DNA from: Pandoraea iniqua
GTDB lineage: Bacteria; Pseudomonadota; Gammaproteobacteria; Burkholderiales; Burkholderiaceae
Direction: 5' to 3'
NCBI RefSeq assembly: GCF_902459685.1
Contig: NZ_CABPSF010000002.1
Location: 682,001 to 746,000, forward strand
DNA length: 64,000 bases
Shown: one piece after another, positions 9,696-17,104 of the stretch
How the letters are laid out: every line of letters begins with the position of its first letter
Position numbering within the stretch: position 1 is the first letter of the stretch
Translations under genes and position numbers: made by a program
The notes under the pieces: generated by a model
Told to the model about the DNA's origin: nothing
Databases searched by the model: none
Seen by the model: the letters and a program-made list of their open reading frames with translations, nothing else

Positions 9696-9731
9696 TTGAC
9701 CGGCAAATTGTTTTTTGCTGGTATACCAGTT
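9696..9731 (+). promoter_or_regulatory. Promoter and GntR-type operator for the GntR regulator gene
   Basis: TTGACC at 9696-9701, a 17-base spacer and TGGTAT at 9719-9724 form a candidate sigma-70 promoter. A perfect 12-base palindrome CTGGTATACCAG (9718-9729) covers the -10 element and has the TGGTATACCA form typical of FCD-type GntR operators. It ends two bases before the ATG, so bound regulator would block its own transcription. The transcript would begin at or next to the start codon. Confidence 0.6.
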
Positions 9732-10418
9732 ATGAACCAGACCCAACGCACCCCAGCCCTGAGCGATTCGGCCTACAACGCCATTCGCGCCCTGATCGTC
9801 TCCGGCGAAATTCGCGCCGGTGAGGCCCTCTCCGAGCGCGCGCTGTCCGAGCGCTTCGGTATTAGCCGCACACCTGTGCGCGAGGCCATCCGGGCGCTCG
9901 CCAACGACGGTTTGCTGGAGATCGTGCCGATGCGCGGCACCTTCGTACGCCAGTTGTCGGTGCGCGATCTGAGCGAAATTCATGAAGTCCGTCTGGCACT
10001 CGAAGGCATGGCCGCGTGGCTCGCCGCGCAAAAGGGCGTGACCCCGGCGCTGGAAGAGGTGGCCAAGCGCTTGCGCGCCCTCGACGCGCAGGACGAAGCC
10101 GTGCCGCTCGACGTCGACATCACGCAGCGCGTGGGCTGGCAATTCCACGAAGCGATGTTTGCCGCCGCCGACAACGTGCGGCTGGTCGAGACCTATCACG
10201 CGTTGCGCACCCAGAACGGTCTGGCGCTGCAACGCATTCCGCATTACGACGCCGAGCGCACGCGCGCCGCAGTTCGCGAACACCTCGCGATCTTCGACGC
10301 CATCGCCGCCGGGCGTCCCGAGGAGGCCCAGCGCAGTGTCTGGGACCACCTTACGCACGCCATGCAAACCCGTTTGCAGGCGCTCGTCCCCGCCGGATCG
10401 CCCGGTGCTTCGCGCTGA
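9732..10418 (+). CDS. GntR family transcriptional regulator (FCD domain)
   Basis: DNA-binding regulator of 228 residues. The N-terminal winged helix-turn-helix reads SERALSERFGISRTPVREAIRAL (helices at about residues 35-58) and ends in the GTFVRQLS wing. The C-terminal FCD effector domain begins with EIHEVRLALEGMAA and keeps the histidine-containing HEAMFAAADN and REHLAIFDAI segments that bind a metal and a carboxylate ligand in this family. The frame is open upstream to 9609, but the ATG at 9732 gives the family N-terminus and abuts a GntR-type palindrome. It is followed by a symporter and a threonine aldolase gene, so it probably controls uptake and cleavage of a hydroxy amino acid or dicarboxylate. 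The effector is an inference. Confidence 0.9.
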   Translation: MNQTQRTPALSDSAYNAIRALIVSGEIRAGEALSERALSERFGISRTPVREAIRALANDGLLEIVPMRGTFVRQLSVRDLSEIHEVRLALEGMAAWLAAQKGVTPALEEVAKRLRALDAQDEAVPLDVDITQRVGWQFHEAMFAAADNVRLVETYHALRTQNGLALQRIPHYDAERTRAAVREHLAIFDAIAAGRPEEAQRSVWDHLTHAMQTRLQALVPAGSPGASR

Positions 10419-10470
10419 TCGGATCGATCACGCCCGCCAAGCCGTCACGTTTTTTTCGGAGATTGCCGTC

Positions 10471-11781
10471 ATGTCGTCCCGTTCTGCCAGCAAGAAACGC
10501 CTCATTCCATTGCCCGTCCAGATGCTCATCGGTCTGGCCCTCGGTGTCGTCTGCGGTATGGTCGCGCCGGGGCTGGCCACGAAGTTGATGCCGGTGGGCA
10601 CAGCGTTCGTGCAAGCCGTGAAGATGATCGTGGTGCCGCTCGTGTTCACGGCCATCACGCTCGGCATTTACCAGATGGGACACAACGCGCGCGCGCTGGG
10701 ACGTGTCTCGGCCATCAGCATGGTCTACTTCTTCATCGCGACGCTCGTCTCGATCGTGATCGGTCTGGGGCTCAATGCGATCTTCCATCCGGGGCTCGGT
10801 GCCAACCTTGCCGCCGCGCACGCCTCGGCCAAGCCGATTGCGGCGTCGGTCGACTGGACGAAGTTCTTCCTCGAGATGATTCCGTCGAACATCTTTGCGG
10901 CCATGAGCGGCAGCAACCTGTTGCCGGTGCTGGTGTTCGCGGTGCTGCTCGGCATGGCGCTGTCAGCCATCGGCGAGCGCGCTAAGCCGCTCGTCGGCGT
11001 GCTCGACGCCTTGATGGGCGCCGTGTTCAAACTCACCGACTGGATCATCTCGCTCTCGCCGATCGCCATTTTCGCGATCATCGCGTGGCTTTTCGCAACG
11101 CAGGGTGTCGGCACGATTCTGGCGCTGGTCAAGCTCGTGGGCACCATGTATCTGGGCCTCGGCGTGCTGCTGGTGCTGTTCTGGATCTTGCTCAAGGCCA
11201 TCGGCGAAAAGCCGCTGGCGACCACGCGTGCGATCAGCGAACCGGTGATTCTCGCGTTCGCCACGCGCTCCAGCGAGGCCACGTTGCCGCTGCACATGGA
11301 GAAGCTGATCGCCATGGGCGTGCCCAAAGCCATCGCTTCGGTCGTGCTGCCGCTGGGCTACGCGTTCAACCGCGATGGCTCGATCATGTACTTCGCGCTG
11401 GCCGTGGGCTTTCTGGCCGACGCGTATCACGTGCCGCTCGATATGCCCACGTTGCTTTCCATCGTGCTGGTGACGACGCTGGCCAGCAAGGGTAGCGCCA
11501 ACGTGCCGTCGGGCGGGCTGGTTGCCATTGCGATGGTGCTCACCACGATCGGCGTGCCTATCGAGGCGCTCGCGATCATCGCCGGTGTCGACGCGTTCCT
11601 CGACATGGGCCGTACTGCGATCAACGTTTTCAGCAACACCGTGGCCATCAAGCTCGTGATGAAGCTCGCCGGTATTCCGTACGAATCGCCCGAGGCCGTG
11701 CAAGCGGCGCTCGCCGAGTCGAATGCGGGGCAGGCGGGCCAAGTCGGCAGCCATGCGCACGGTCAGGAGTTCCCCGCATGA
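10471..11781 (+). CDS. Dicarboxylate/amino acid:cation symporter (DAACS family)
   Basis: Secondary transporter of 436 residues related to GltP and DctA, importing acidic amino acids or C4-dicarboxylates with protons or sodium. It keeps the hairpin region FATRSSEATLPLHMEKL and the motif GYAFNRDGS (usually GYSFNLDGT), with the conserved PSGG stretch after it. Leucine to arginine in the NLDG motif may reflect a different substrate. The ATG at 10471 is preceded by CGGAG at good spacing; the open frame to 10159 overlaps the regulator gene and is not credible. It is 52 bases after the GntR gene, and its stop overlaps the next start in an ATGA. Confidence 0.93.
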   Translation: MSSRSASKKRLIPLPVQMLIGLALGVVCGMVAPGLATKLMPVGTAFVQAVKMIVVPLVFTAITLGIYQMGHNARALGRVSAISMVYFFIATLVSIVIGLGLNAIFHPGLGANLAAAHASAKPIAASVDWTKFFLEMIPSNIFAAMSGSNLLPVLVFAVLLGMALSAIGERAKPLVGVLDALMGAVFKLTDWIISLSPIAIFAIIAWLFATQGVGTILALVKLVGTMYLGLGVLLVLFWILLKAIGEKPLATTRAISEPVILAFATRSSEATLPLHMEKLIAMGVPKAIASVVLPLGYAFNRDGSIMYFALAVGFLADAYHVPLDMPTLLSIVLVTTLASKGSANVPSGGLVAIAMVLTTIGVPIEALAIIAGVDAFLDMGRTAINVFSNTVAIKLVMKLAGIPYESPEAVQAALAESNAGQAGQVGSHAHGQEFPA

Positions 11782-12872
11782 CCCAACGTAATACCGAACA
11801 CGTCGTCGATCTGCGCAGCGATACCGTTACCCGGCCGACCGCGCTGATGTGGGAAGCGATGCAAACCGCGTCGCTCGGCGACGACACGCTGGAGGGCGAC
11901 CCGACGGTACGCGCCCTCGAACATCTGGCGGCCGTCGCCACCGGCAAGGAGGAGGCGATGTTCGTCGTCTCCGGCACGATGGGCAATCTGATCGCCTCGC
12001 TGTGCCACGCCACGCGCGGCGGAGAAGCTGTGATCGATGCGCAGGCGCACATGGCCAAGTCGGAGGCTGGCGGCATGTCGCGCCTCGCGCATCTCTATCC
12101 GGTCACCATACCGTCGGTGCGCGGCGAGATGGATCTCGATGCACTGGCCGGGGCACTGCGCCCCGGCTTTTCCCGTTATGGGCAACCCACGGCGATGGTC
12201 GGCGTGGAGTCGACGCATAATCACTCCGGCGGCTACGTGCCGTCTCTGGCCTATCTGGCGGACGTGCACTCGCTCGCGTCGCGTGCGGGCGTGCCGGTGC
12301 ATCTGGATGGCGCGCGCGTGTTCAACGCAGCGGCAGCGCTTGGCGTGGATGCTGCAACGATTGCCACACACTGCGAGAGCCTGACGTTCTGTCTGTCGAA
12401 GGGATTGTCGGCGCCGATGGGCGCGATGCTGGTGGGCTCGCATGCGCTGATCGAGCAGGCGCGCACGTTCCGGCGCATGGTCGGTGGCGGGTTGCGGCAG
12501 GCGGGCATCATGGCCGCGGCGGGCAAGGTGGCGATGGAGACGATGGTGGCGCGTCTGGCCGACGACAATCACCGCGCGCATCGACTCTGGACCGGTCTGG
12601 CGGAAATCGATCCGCTACTCGTCGATTCGATACCGTCGCACAGCAATATCGTGCGGCTGCGCGTCGGTGAGCAGCGTGAGAGCGACCCGCATGCGTGGGA
12701 GGCGGCGCTCGCCGGGTACGGCATTCTGGCGCGTGCCAGCGGTCAGTCGATGCTGCGGCTGGTCACGCACCGCCATATCGGCGACGACGACATCGACGAA
12801 ACCGTGGCCGCGATTGCTTCGATTCGCGACACGTTCGCCGCGAGTGCGTCACCGGTGATCGGTGTGCACTGA
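11778..12872 (+). CDS. ltaE: Low-specificity L-threonine aldolase family enzyme
   Basis: PLP-dependent lyase that cleaves beta-hydroxy amino acids such as threonine or allo-threonine to glycine and an aldehyde. 364 residues. The N-terminal DLRSDTVTRPT signature, GDDTLEGDPTV and the HLDGARVFNAA aspartate region are present, and FCLSKGLSAPMG carries the PLP lysine, K208. The gene overlaps the symporter gene by four bases, implying translational coupling. A related beta-hydroxy acid such as 3-hydroxyaspartate or phenylserine could be the true substrate. No terminator is evident before the convergent AraC gene. Confidence 0.88.
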   Translation: MTQRNTEHVVDLRSDTVTRPTALMWEAMQTASLGDDTLEGDPTVRALEHLAAVATGKEEAMFVVSGTMGNLIASLCHATRGGEAVIDAQAHMAKSEAGGMSRLAHLYPVTIPSVRGEMDLDALAGALRPGFSRYGQPTAMVGVESTHNHSGGYVPSLAYLADVHSLASRAGVPVHLDGARVFNAAAALGVDAATIATHCESLTFCLSKGLSAPMGAMLVGSHALIEQARTFRRMVGGGLRQAGIMAAAGKVAMETMVARLADDNHRAHRLWTGLAEIDPLLVDSIPSHSNIVRLRVGEQRESDPHAWEAALAGYGILARASGQSMLRLVTHRHIGDDDIDETVAAIASIRDTFAASASPVIGVH

Positions 12873-12881
12873 GATTGAAAC

Positions 12882-12903
12882 GTTGAAGTGTTGAAGTGTT
12901 GAT
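12882..12903. repeat. Short 8-base tandem repeat
   Basis: GTTGAAGT is repeated twice and followed by the partial copy GTTGATG in the 34-base gap between two convergent genes. No stem-loop terminator is visible here. Confidence 0.5.
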
Positions 12904-12906
12904 GCG

Positions 12907-13698
12907 TCAGCGTTCCGCCACCGCCAGATACTGCTGCGGTGCGCGCCCGAACAGACGCTTGAACATGACGATGAACGCGCTCGGGCTCTGATAGCCGAGC
13001 GCGAGTGCCACGTCCCCGACCGACGCACCGAGGGCCAGCCGCGTGATCGCTTCCGACGCGCGCATATGCTGGCACCACCGCCCGAAGGTCATGCCGGTCT
13101 CGTCCTTGAACCGGCGTGCGAGTGTCTTGCCGCTCGCCCCCATCTCTTCTCCCCAACGCTCCAGCGAGTAGTCCGTCGCGGGCGCCATCATCATGTGCTC
13201 GCAGATCGCAAGAAGCTTGGCTGAACTGGGCAGCGGCAAACCGTGTTCGCCGGGGGCAGCGGCTTCGCGCAGCAGGCGAAGCAGCAGGGGGACAGAGAGC
13301 GCTGTGCGGCTGTCCGGCGCGTAATGCATGCCGTCGGCCAGCATGTCGACGGCCAACTCGCGCAGCAGCGGGCCCACGGTCAGCACGAGCGCGTTGGGCC
13401 ACAACCACGACACGGAACCGGGTTCGATGCTGATCGTGCAGAACTGCATGCGTCCGACCGCGTGCAACTCGTGCGGCGTATTGGGTGGCAGCCACAGCGC
13501 GCGCGAGGCGGGCAGGGTCCACGTATGCGCCGGCGTGAGCACGCGCACCACGCCGCGCAACGCCATGACCACGTGACCGTGCTGATGCTGGTGCCACGGC
13601 TGTCGCTCGCCGTCCTCGCATTCCATCCCAACGAACGTGACGTCACGCGACAAATGTCGGCGCGTTTGCGGATAGCGGCGTAGCAGCAATTCCTTCAT
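12907..13698 (-). CDS. AraC family regulator with cupin domain, beside siderophore genes
   Basis: 263 residues from the ATG at 13698, which has GGGAAGA upstream; the frame is open to 13761. An N-terminal cupin (residues about 35-110) holds WHQHQHGHVV, followed by HTWTLPASRALWLPPNTPHELHAVG. The C-terminal double helix-turn-helix ends with ASVGDVALALGYQSPSAFIVMFKRLFG. It is clearly paralogous to the AraC gene at 21728-22513. Both are divergent from TonB receptor genes with similar promoters, so it probably controls its adjacent siderophore uptake operon. The cupin histidines may bind metal. Whether it activates or represses is unknown. Confidence 0.88.
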   Translation of the reverse strand: MKELLLRRYPQTRRHLSRDVTFVGMECEDGERQPWHQHQHGHVVMALRGVVRVLTPAHTWTLPASRALWLPPNTPHELHAVGRMQFCTISIEPGSVSWLWPNALVLTVGPLLRELAVDMLADGMHYAPDSRTALSVPLLLRLLREAAAPGEHGLPLPSSAKLLAICEHMMMAPATDYSLERWGEEMGASGKTLARRFKDETGMTFGRWCQHMRASEAITRLALGASVGDVALALGYQSPSAFIVMFKRLFGRAPQQYLAVAER

Positions 13699-13740
13699 GA
13701 CATCTTCCCAACCGGACCGATCGACAACTCTGGGCTCACC

Positions 13741-13765
13741 GCGAGTGCCCTGATGAGGCACTCGC
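13741..13765. promoter_or_regulatory. Inverted repeat upstream of AraC gene (proximal)
   Basis: GCGAGTGCC, seven bases, GGCACTCGC: a perfect 9-base dyad about 43 bases upstream of the AraC start codon. It may form a hairpin in the regulator leader or serve as an operator. Confidence 0.4.
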
Positions 13766-13779
13766 TGCGCAAAAGCTTA

Positions 13780-13808
13780 GAGAAATGGACAGAAAATGTC
13801 CATTTCTC
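13780..13808. promoter_or_regulatory. Long perfect inverted repeat in the AraC/TonB receptor intergenic region
   Basis: GAGAAATGGACA, five bases, TGTCCATTTCTC: 12-base perfect arms. It lies between the divergent AraC and TonB receptor genes, where an operator for dimeric regulators is expected. No equivalent is seen near the second AraC/TonB pair. Confidence 0.5.
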
Positions 13809-13844
13809 AACATTTTTTGTGATTCACAGCAAAAAGTTCCCCGG

Positions 13845-13910
13845 TATTCTACCAATAGCCATGGCGGTTTAGGGACGGATACGAGTGATAATAGTAATGC
13901 GTCTCATTTA
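13845..13910 (+). promoter_or_regulatory. Receptor promoter region with Fur-box-like site
   Basis: TATTCT at 13845 and ATAGCCAT at 13855 are followed 37 bases later by TAGTAATGCGTCTCATTT. The near-palindrome AATGCGTCTCATT (13896-13908) resembles a Fur box, and GATAATAGTAAT (13887) also resembles the Fur consensus. The same elements at the same spacing occur before the receptor gene at 22804. Confidence 0.55.
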
Positions 13911-13958
13911 TTTACATTCATTCAGACGGAATGACTCTGACGCGGGAAGATCGGTAAA

Positions 13959-16181
13959 GTGAATCAGAACAATACGGGGAAGCGGGCACACGCCCGACGC
14001 CTGACCACCATGGCACTGGTGATGGGCAGCACGGTATTCGGCCAGTACGGCTGGGCAGCGGAGGTGGATTCGGCGACCGTGGGCGCGTCTGCTGCCAATG
14101 GCGCCGGTAATGCCGCGAATGGCGCGGTGAATGGAACAGCGGCCGCGGCCAATGCCACCGCTGCGCTGCCGGCGACGCAGGTGACCGACACCTCGCTCGC
14201 GGAGAATCCGAGCGGTCCGGGCCGGGGTTATGTCGCCAAGCGCATGAGGACGGGTACCAAGACCGATGCCGATACGCTCACATTGCCGCAGGCTACGTCG
14301 ACTGTGACCCGCCAGCAAATGGACGATCAGGGCGCGATCACCATCGATCAGGCGTTGCGCTACACCACCGGGGTGAACACGCAGGACGGCACCGACGTGC
14401 GCTTCGATCAGTTGCGTGCACGCGGTTTCGATCTCGACGCTTACCTCGACGGACTGGCGATCTTCCAGTCGCCGCGTTTCGCGACGGCGCGAGTCGACCC
14501 GTATCTGCTCGATCGCATCGACGTGATGTTCGGCCCGTCGTCGGTGCTGTACGGTCAGGGCAACCCGGGCGGGCTGGTCAACTACAGCAGCAAGCTGCCC
14601 ACCGAGCAGGCGCAGCACGAAGTGACGCTGCAAATCGGCAATCACAACACCTATCAGGCGGGCTTCGATCTGAGCGGGCCGCTCAATCAGGACGGTACGG
14701 TGCTGTATCGCGTGGTCGGTCTCGCACGCGATGCGAAGACCCAAGTGAGCGCGATCAAGGACGAGCGTCTGGCCATCGCGCCGTCGATCACCTTCAAGCC
14801 CGATCGCGACACGTCGCTCACGCTGCTGGCCGGCTATCAGCGCGACCCGGCGGGTGGTCTGTTCAACCCGGTACCTACGAGCGGCACGGTGTTCGTCAAT
14901 CCGAACGGCCGGCTCGGCCCGGATCAGTACTTCGGTGATCCGACGCGTGACGGCATGCAGCGCACGCAGTACTGGTTCGGTTATCAGTTTGCGAAGCAAC
15001 TGAACGATACGTGGCGTATTTCGCAGAACGCGCGCTATCTGCACATCGATCAGAACTATTACCAGACGTCGGTCACAAGCGGTTTCAGTCCGGACCAGCG
15101 CACGGTCTACATGTGGGGCAACACCGATCACGAGCATGTGAGCCAGTGGCAGATCGACACGAATGCGCAGGCCAAATTCGCGACCGGCCCGGTGGAACAC
15201 ACGATGTTGTTCGGCTTCGACTATCGCCGCGTGCTCGAAGGCGACATGTACGGCGGCGGGATCGCGGGGCAACTGAATCTGTTCAACCCGAACTACGCGT
15301 CGCTCACCGGCATTGCGCCGAACACGCGCCTCGACTATTCGCTCGCGCAGGCCGGTCTCTACGCGCAGGACGAGCTTCGCTATCAACGCTGGGTGCTGAC
15401 GCTGGGCATGCGCGAAGACTGGGCCACGACGCGCTCGGTCAACAACGGTGCAAAGAGCGAGGCCGACAACCACGCGTTCACGTGGCGGGCGGGGCTGTCA
15501 TACGCGTTCGACAATGGCGTGGCACCGTATATCAGCTATGCGAAGTCGTTCGCGCCGGTGCTGGGCCTGACGTTCTCGGGCGCACCGTTGCAACCCACGC
15601 AAGGCAAGCAATACGAGATCGGGGTGCGTTATCAGCCGAAAAACTACGACGCGTCGTTCCGGCTGTCGGCCTTCGATCTTCGTCAGGAAAACGTGAGCGT
15701 GGTCGACCCGGCGCATCCGACGTTCCCGACGCAGACCGGCGAGGTCCGCTCGCGCGGGCTGGAAGCCGAAGCCCGCGCCAATGTGACGCGCGACCTGATG
15801 CTGATCGCGTCGTACACGTATCTGAATCAGATCGTCATGCAAAGCACGACGGCACAGGGCAAGCGTCCGCAGATCGCGCCGCGCAACAATCTGGCGCTGT
15901 GGGCCGACTACACGCTGCACGAAGGCATGCTGCGCAATCTTGGTTTCGGCGCGGGGGTGCGCTACATGAGTTCGTCGGCGGGCGATGCGGCCAATTCGTT
16001 CGAAGTGCCGAGCCGCACGCTGGTCGATGCCGCCGTGCACTACGACTGGCAGCAATGGCGCTTCGCCGTGAACGTCAACAACCTGTTTAACCGCGAATAC
16101 GTTTCGTATTGCACGTCAGCGTCGCTCTGTTACTGGGGCGCCACGCGAACTGTCTTAGGGACTGCCCGTTATCAATGGTGA
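13959..16181 (+). CDS. TonB-dependent siderophore receptor (hydroxamate type, FhuA-like)
   Basis: Outer-membrane receptor of 740 residues that imports ferric siderophore using TonB energy. It starts at a GTG and has a long signal peptide ending near WAAE. The plug domain (about residues 100-220) includes TLPQATSTVTRQQMDDQG, DQLRARGFD, DAYLDGL and the YGQGNPGGLVNY segment. A 22-strand barrel follows, ending in the required aromatic residue (RYQW). It is the first gene of an operon with FhuD, FhuB, an exporter and FhuC, which points to a hydroxamate ligand. A Fur-like site lies upstream and an AraC gene is divergent. The exact siderophore is unknown. Confidence 0.93.
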   Translation: MNQNNTGKRAHARRLTTMALVMGSTVFGQYGWAAEVDSATVGASAANGAGNAANGAVNGTAAAANATAALPATQVTDTSLAENPSGPGRGYVAKRMRTGTKTDADTLTLPQATSTVTRQQMDDQGAITIDQALRYTTGVNTQDGTDVRFDQLRARGFDLDAYLDGLAIFQSPRFATARVDPYLLDRIDVMFGPSSVLYGQGNPGGLVNYSSKLPTEQAQHEVTLQIGNHNTYQAGFDLSGPLNQDGTVLYRVVGLARDAKTQVSAIKDERLAIAPSITFKPDRDTSLTLLAGYQRDPAGGLFNPVPTSGTVFVNPNGRLGPDQYFGDPTRDGMQRTQYWFGYQFAKQLNDTWRISQNARYLHIDQNYYQTSVTSGFSPDQRTVYMWGNTDHEHVSQWQIDTNAQAKFATGPVEHTMLFGFDYRRVLEGDMYGGGIAGQLNLFNPNYASLTGIAPNTRLDYSLAQAGLYAQDELRYQRWVLTLGMREDWATTRSVNNGAKSEADNHAFTWRAGLSYAFDNGVAPYISYAKSFAPVLGLTFSGAPLQPTQGKQYEIGVRYQPKNYDASFRLSAFDLRQENVSVVDPAHPTFPTQTGEVRSRGLEAEARANVTRDLMLIASYTYLNQIVMQSTTAQGKRPQIAPRNNLALWADYTLHEGMLRNLGFGAGVRYMSSSAGDAANSFEVPSRTLVDAAVHYDWQQWRFAVNVNNLFNREYVSYCTSASLCYWGATRTVLGTARYQW

Positions 16182-17104
16182 TGCAACGACAATCGTTTGC
16201 CGCCCGCCGCCGCCTTCTGGCGGCGTTTGGCGTTGGTGCGCTGGTGCCGCCGGTCGCTTCGATCCTCATGCCGGCGATTGCGCAGGCGGCCACGGACGCT
16301 GGCAAAACACCGCGCGTCGTCGTGATGGACTGGGGACTGGGCGCGCAGATACTGGCGCTTGGCGTGGTGCCGGTGGGTATGTCTCGCCCGCCTTGGTATC
16401 GCGCGTTGGCGGGCACGCCGGAGATGCCGCCGTCGGTGGTCGATACCGGTCTGCTGTTCCAGCCGAACTTTGAGGTGGTGCAGGCGTTGCGGCCCGACCT
16501 GATCGTCGTCACGCCATTGCATGCACCGCTATTCGATTCGCTCTCGCGGATCGCCCGCGTGTTCGTCGCCCCGGCGGCGCATCGTCACGAGGACGGCTAT
16601 CTGCTCGCCCGCCGTCGCGTTCAGGCACTAGGCGAAGCGCTCGGCCGGCCGGCTGCCGCGACCCAACTCATCGAGCAAACGGACGAGCGTCTGACGACCT
16701 TACGCACGCGCATCGCGCAACACGGCGCGGCGGATCGGCCGATCTATCTCATCACACCGATCGATACGCGCCTGACCGCCGTGTTCGGGAGCGAGAGCGT
16801 CTTCGGCGGCACGCTGAACGCGCTCGGTCTCACCAATGCATGGCGTCGTCCGAGCGATACGGAAGGCATGGCGCAGGTCGATTACACACAGATCGGCGGC
16901 GATGCGTCGGCGCGCGCCATGCTGATCGGATCGTCGCCGCAGGTGGTGAAAATGCTGGGGCAAAGCCCGCTCTGGCAGGCCTTGCCGTTCGTGCATGGCG
17001 GTCGCATGAGTACCTTGCCGATGATGCTGCCCACGGGCGGCACGCCCACGGCACTGCGTCTGGCTGACGCCCTGACGGCCGTACTGACCGGAGGTGCGGC
17101 ATGA
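16175..17104 (+). CDS. fhuD: Iron-siderophore periplasmic binding protein (FhuD-like)
   Basis: Binds ferric hydroxamate in the periplasm and passes it to FhuB. 309 residues. The N-terminus RQSFAARRRLLAAFGVGAL resembles a twin-arginine type signal peptide, with cleavage near AQA. The class III fold shows as RVVVMDWGLGAQILALGVVPVG, then NFEVVQALRPDLIVV, then a long connecting helix. Start codons ATG at 16175 or 16181 both overlap the receptor stop; the frame is open to 16109. Its end overlaps fhuB by four bases. It completes a receptor, binding protein, permease, ATPase import set. Confidence 0.9.
   Translation: MVMQRQSFAARRRLLAAFGVGALVPPVASILMPAIAQAATDAGKTPRVVVMDWGLGAQILALGVVPVGMSRPPWYRALAGTPEMPPSVVDTGLLFQPNFEVVQALRPDLIVVTPLHAPLFDSLSRIARVFVAPAAHRHEDGYLLARRRVQALGEALGRPAAATQLIEQTDERLTTLRTRIAQHGAADRPIYLITPIDTRLTAVFGSESVFGGTLNALGLTNAWRRPSDTEGMAQVDYTQIGGDASARAMLIGSSPQVVKMLGQSPLWQALPFVHGGRMSTLPMMLPTGGTPTALRLADALTAVLTGGAA

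Noticed and set aside
13908-15473. 521-codon minus-strand open frame
   Set aside because: Antisense of the TonB receptor gene; arginine- and alanine-rich with no domain.
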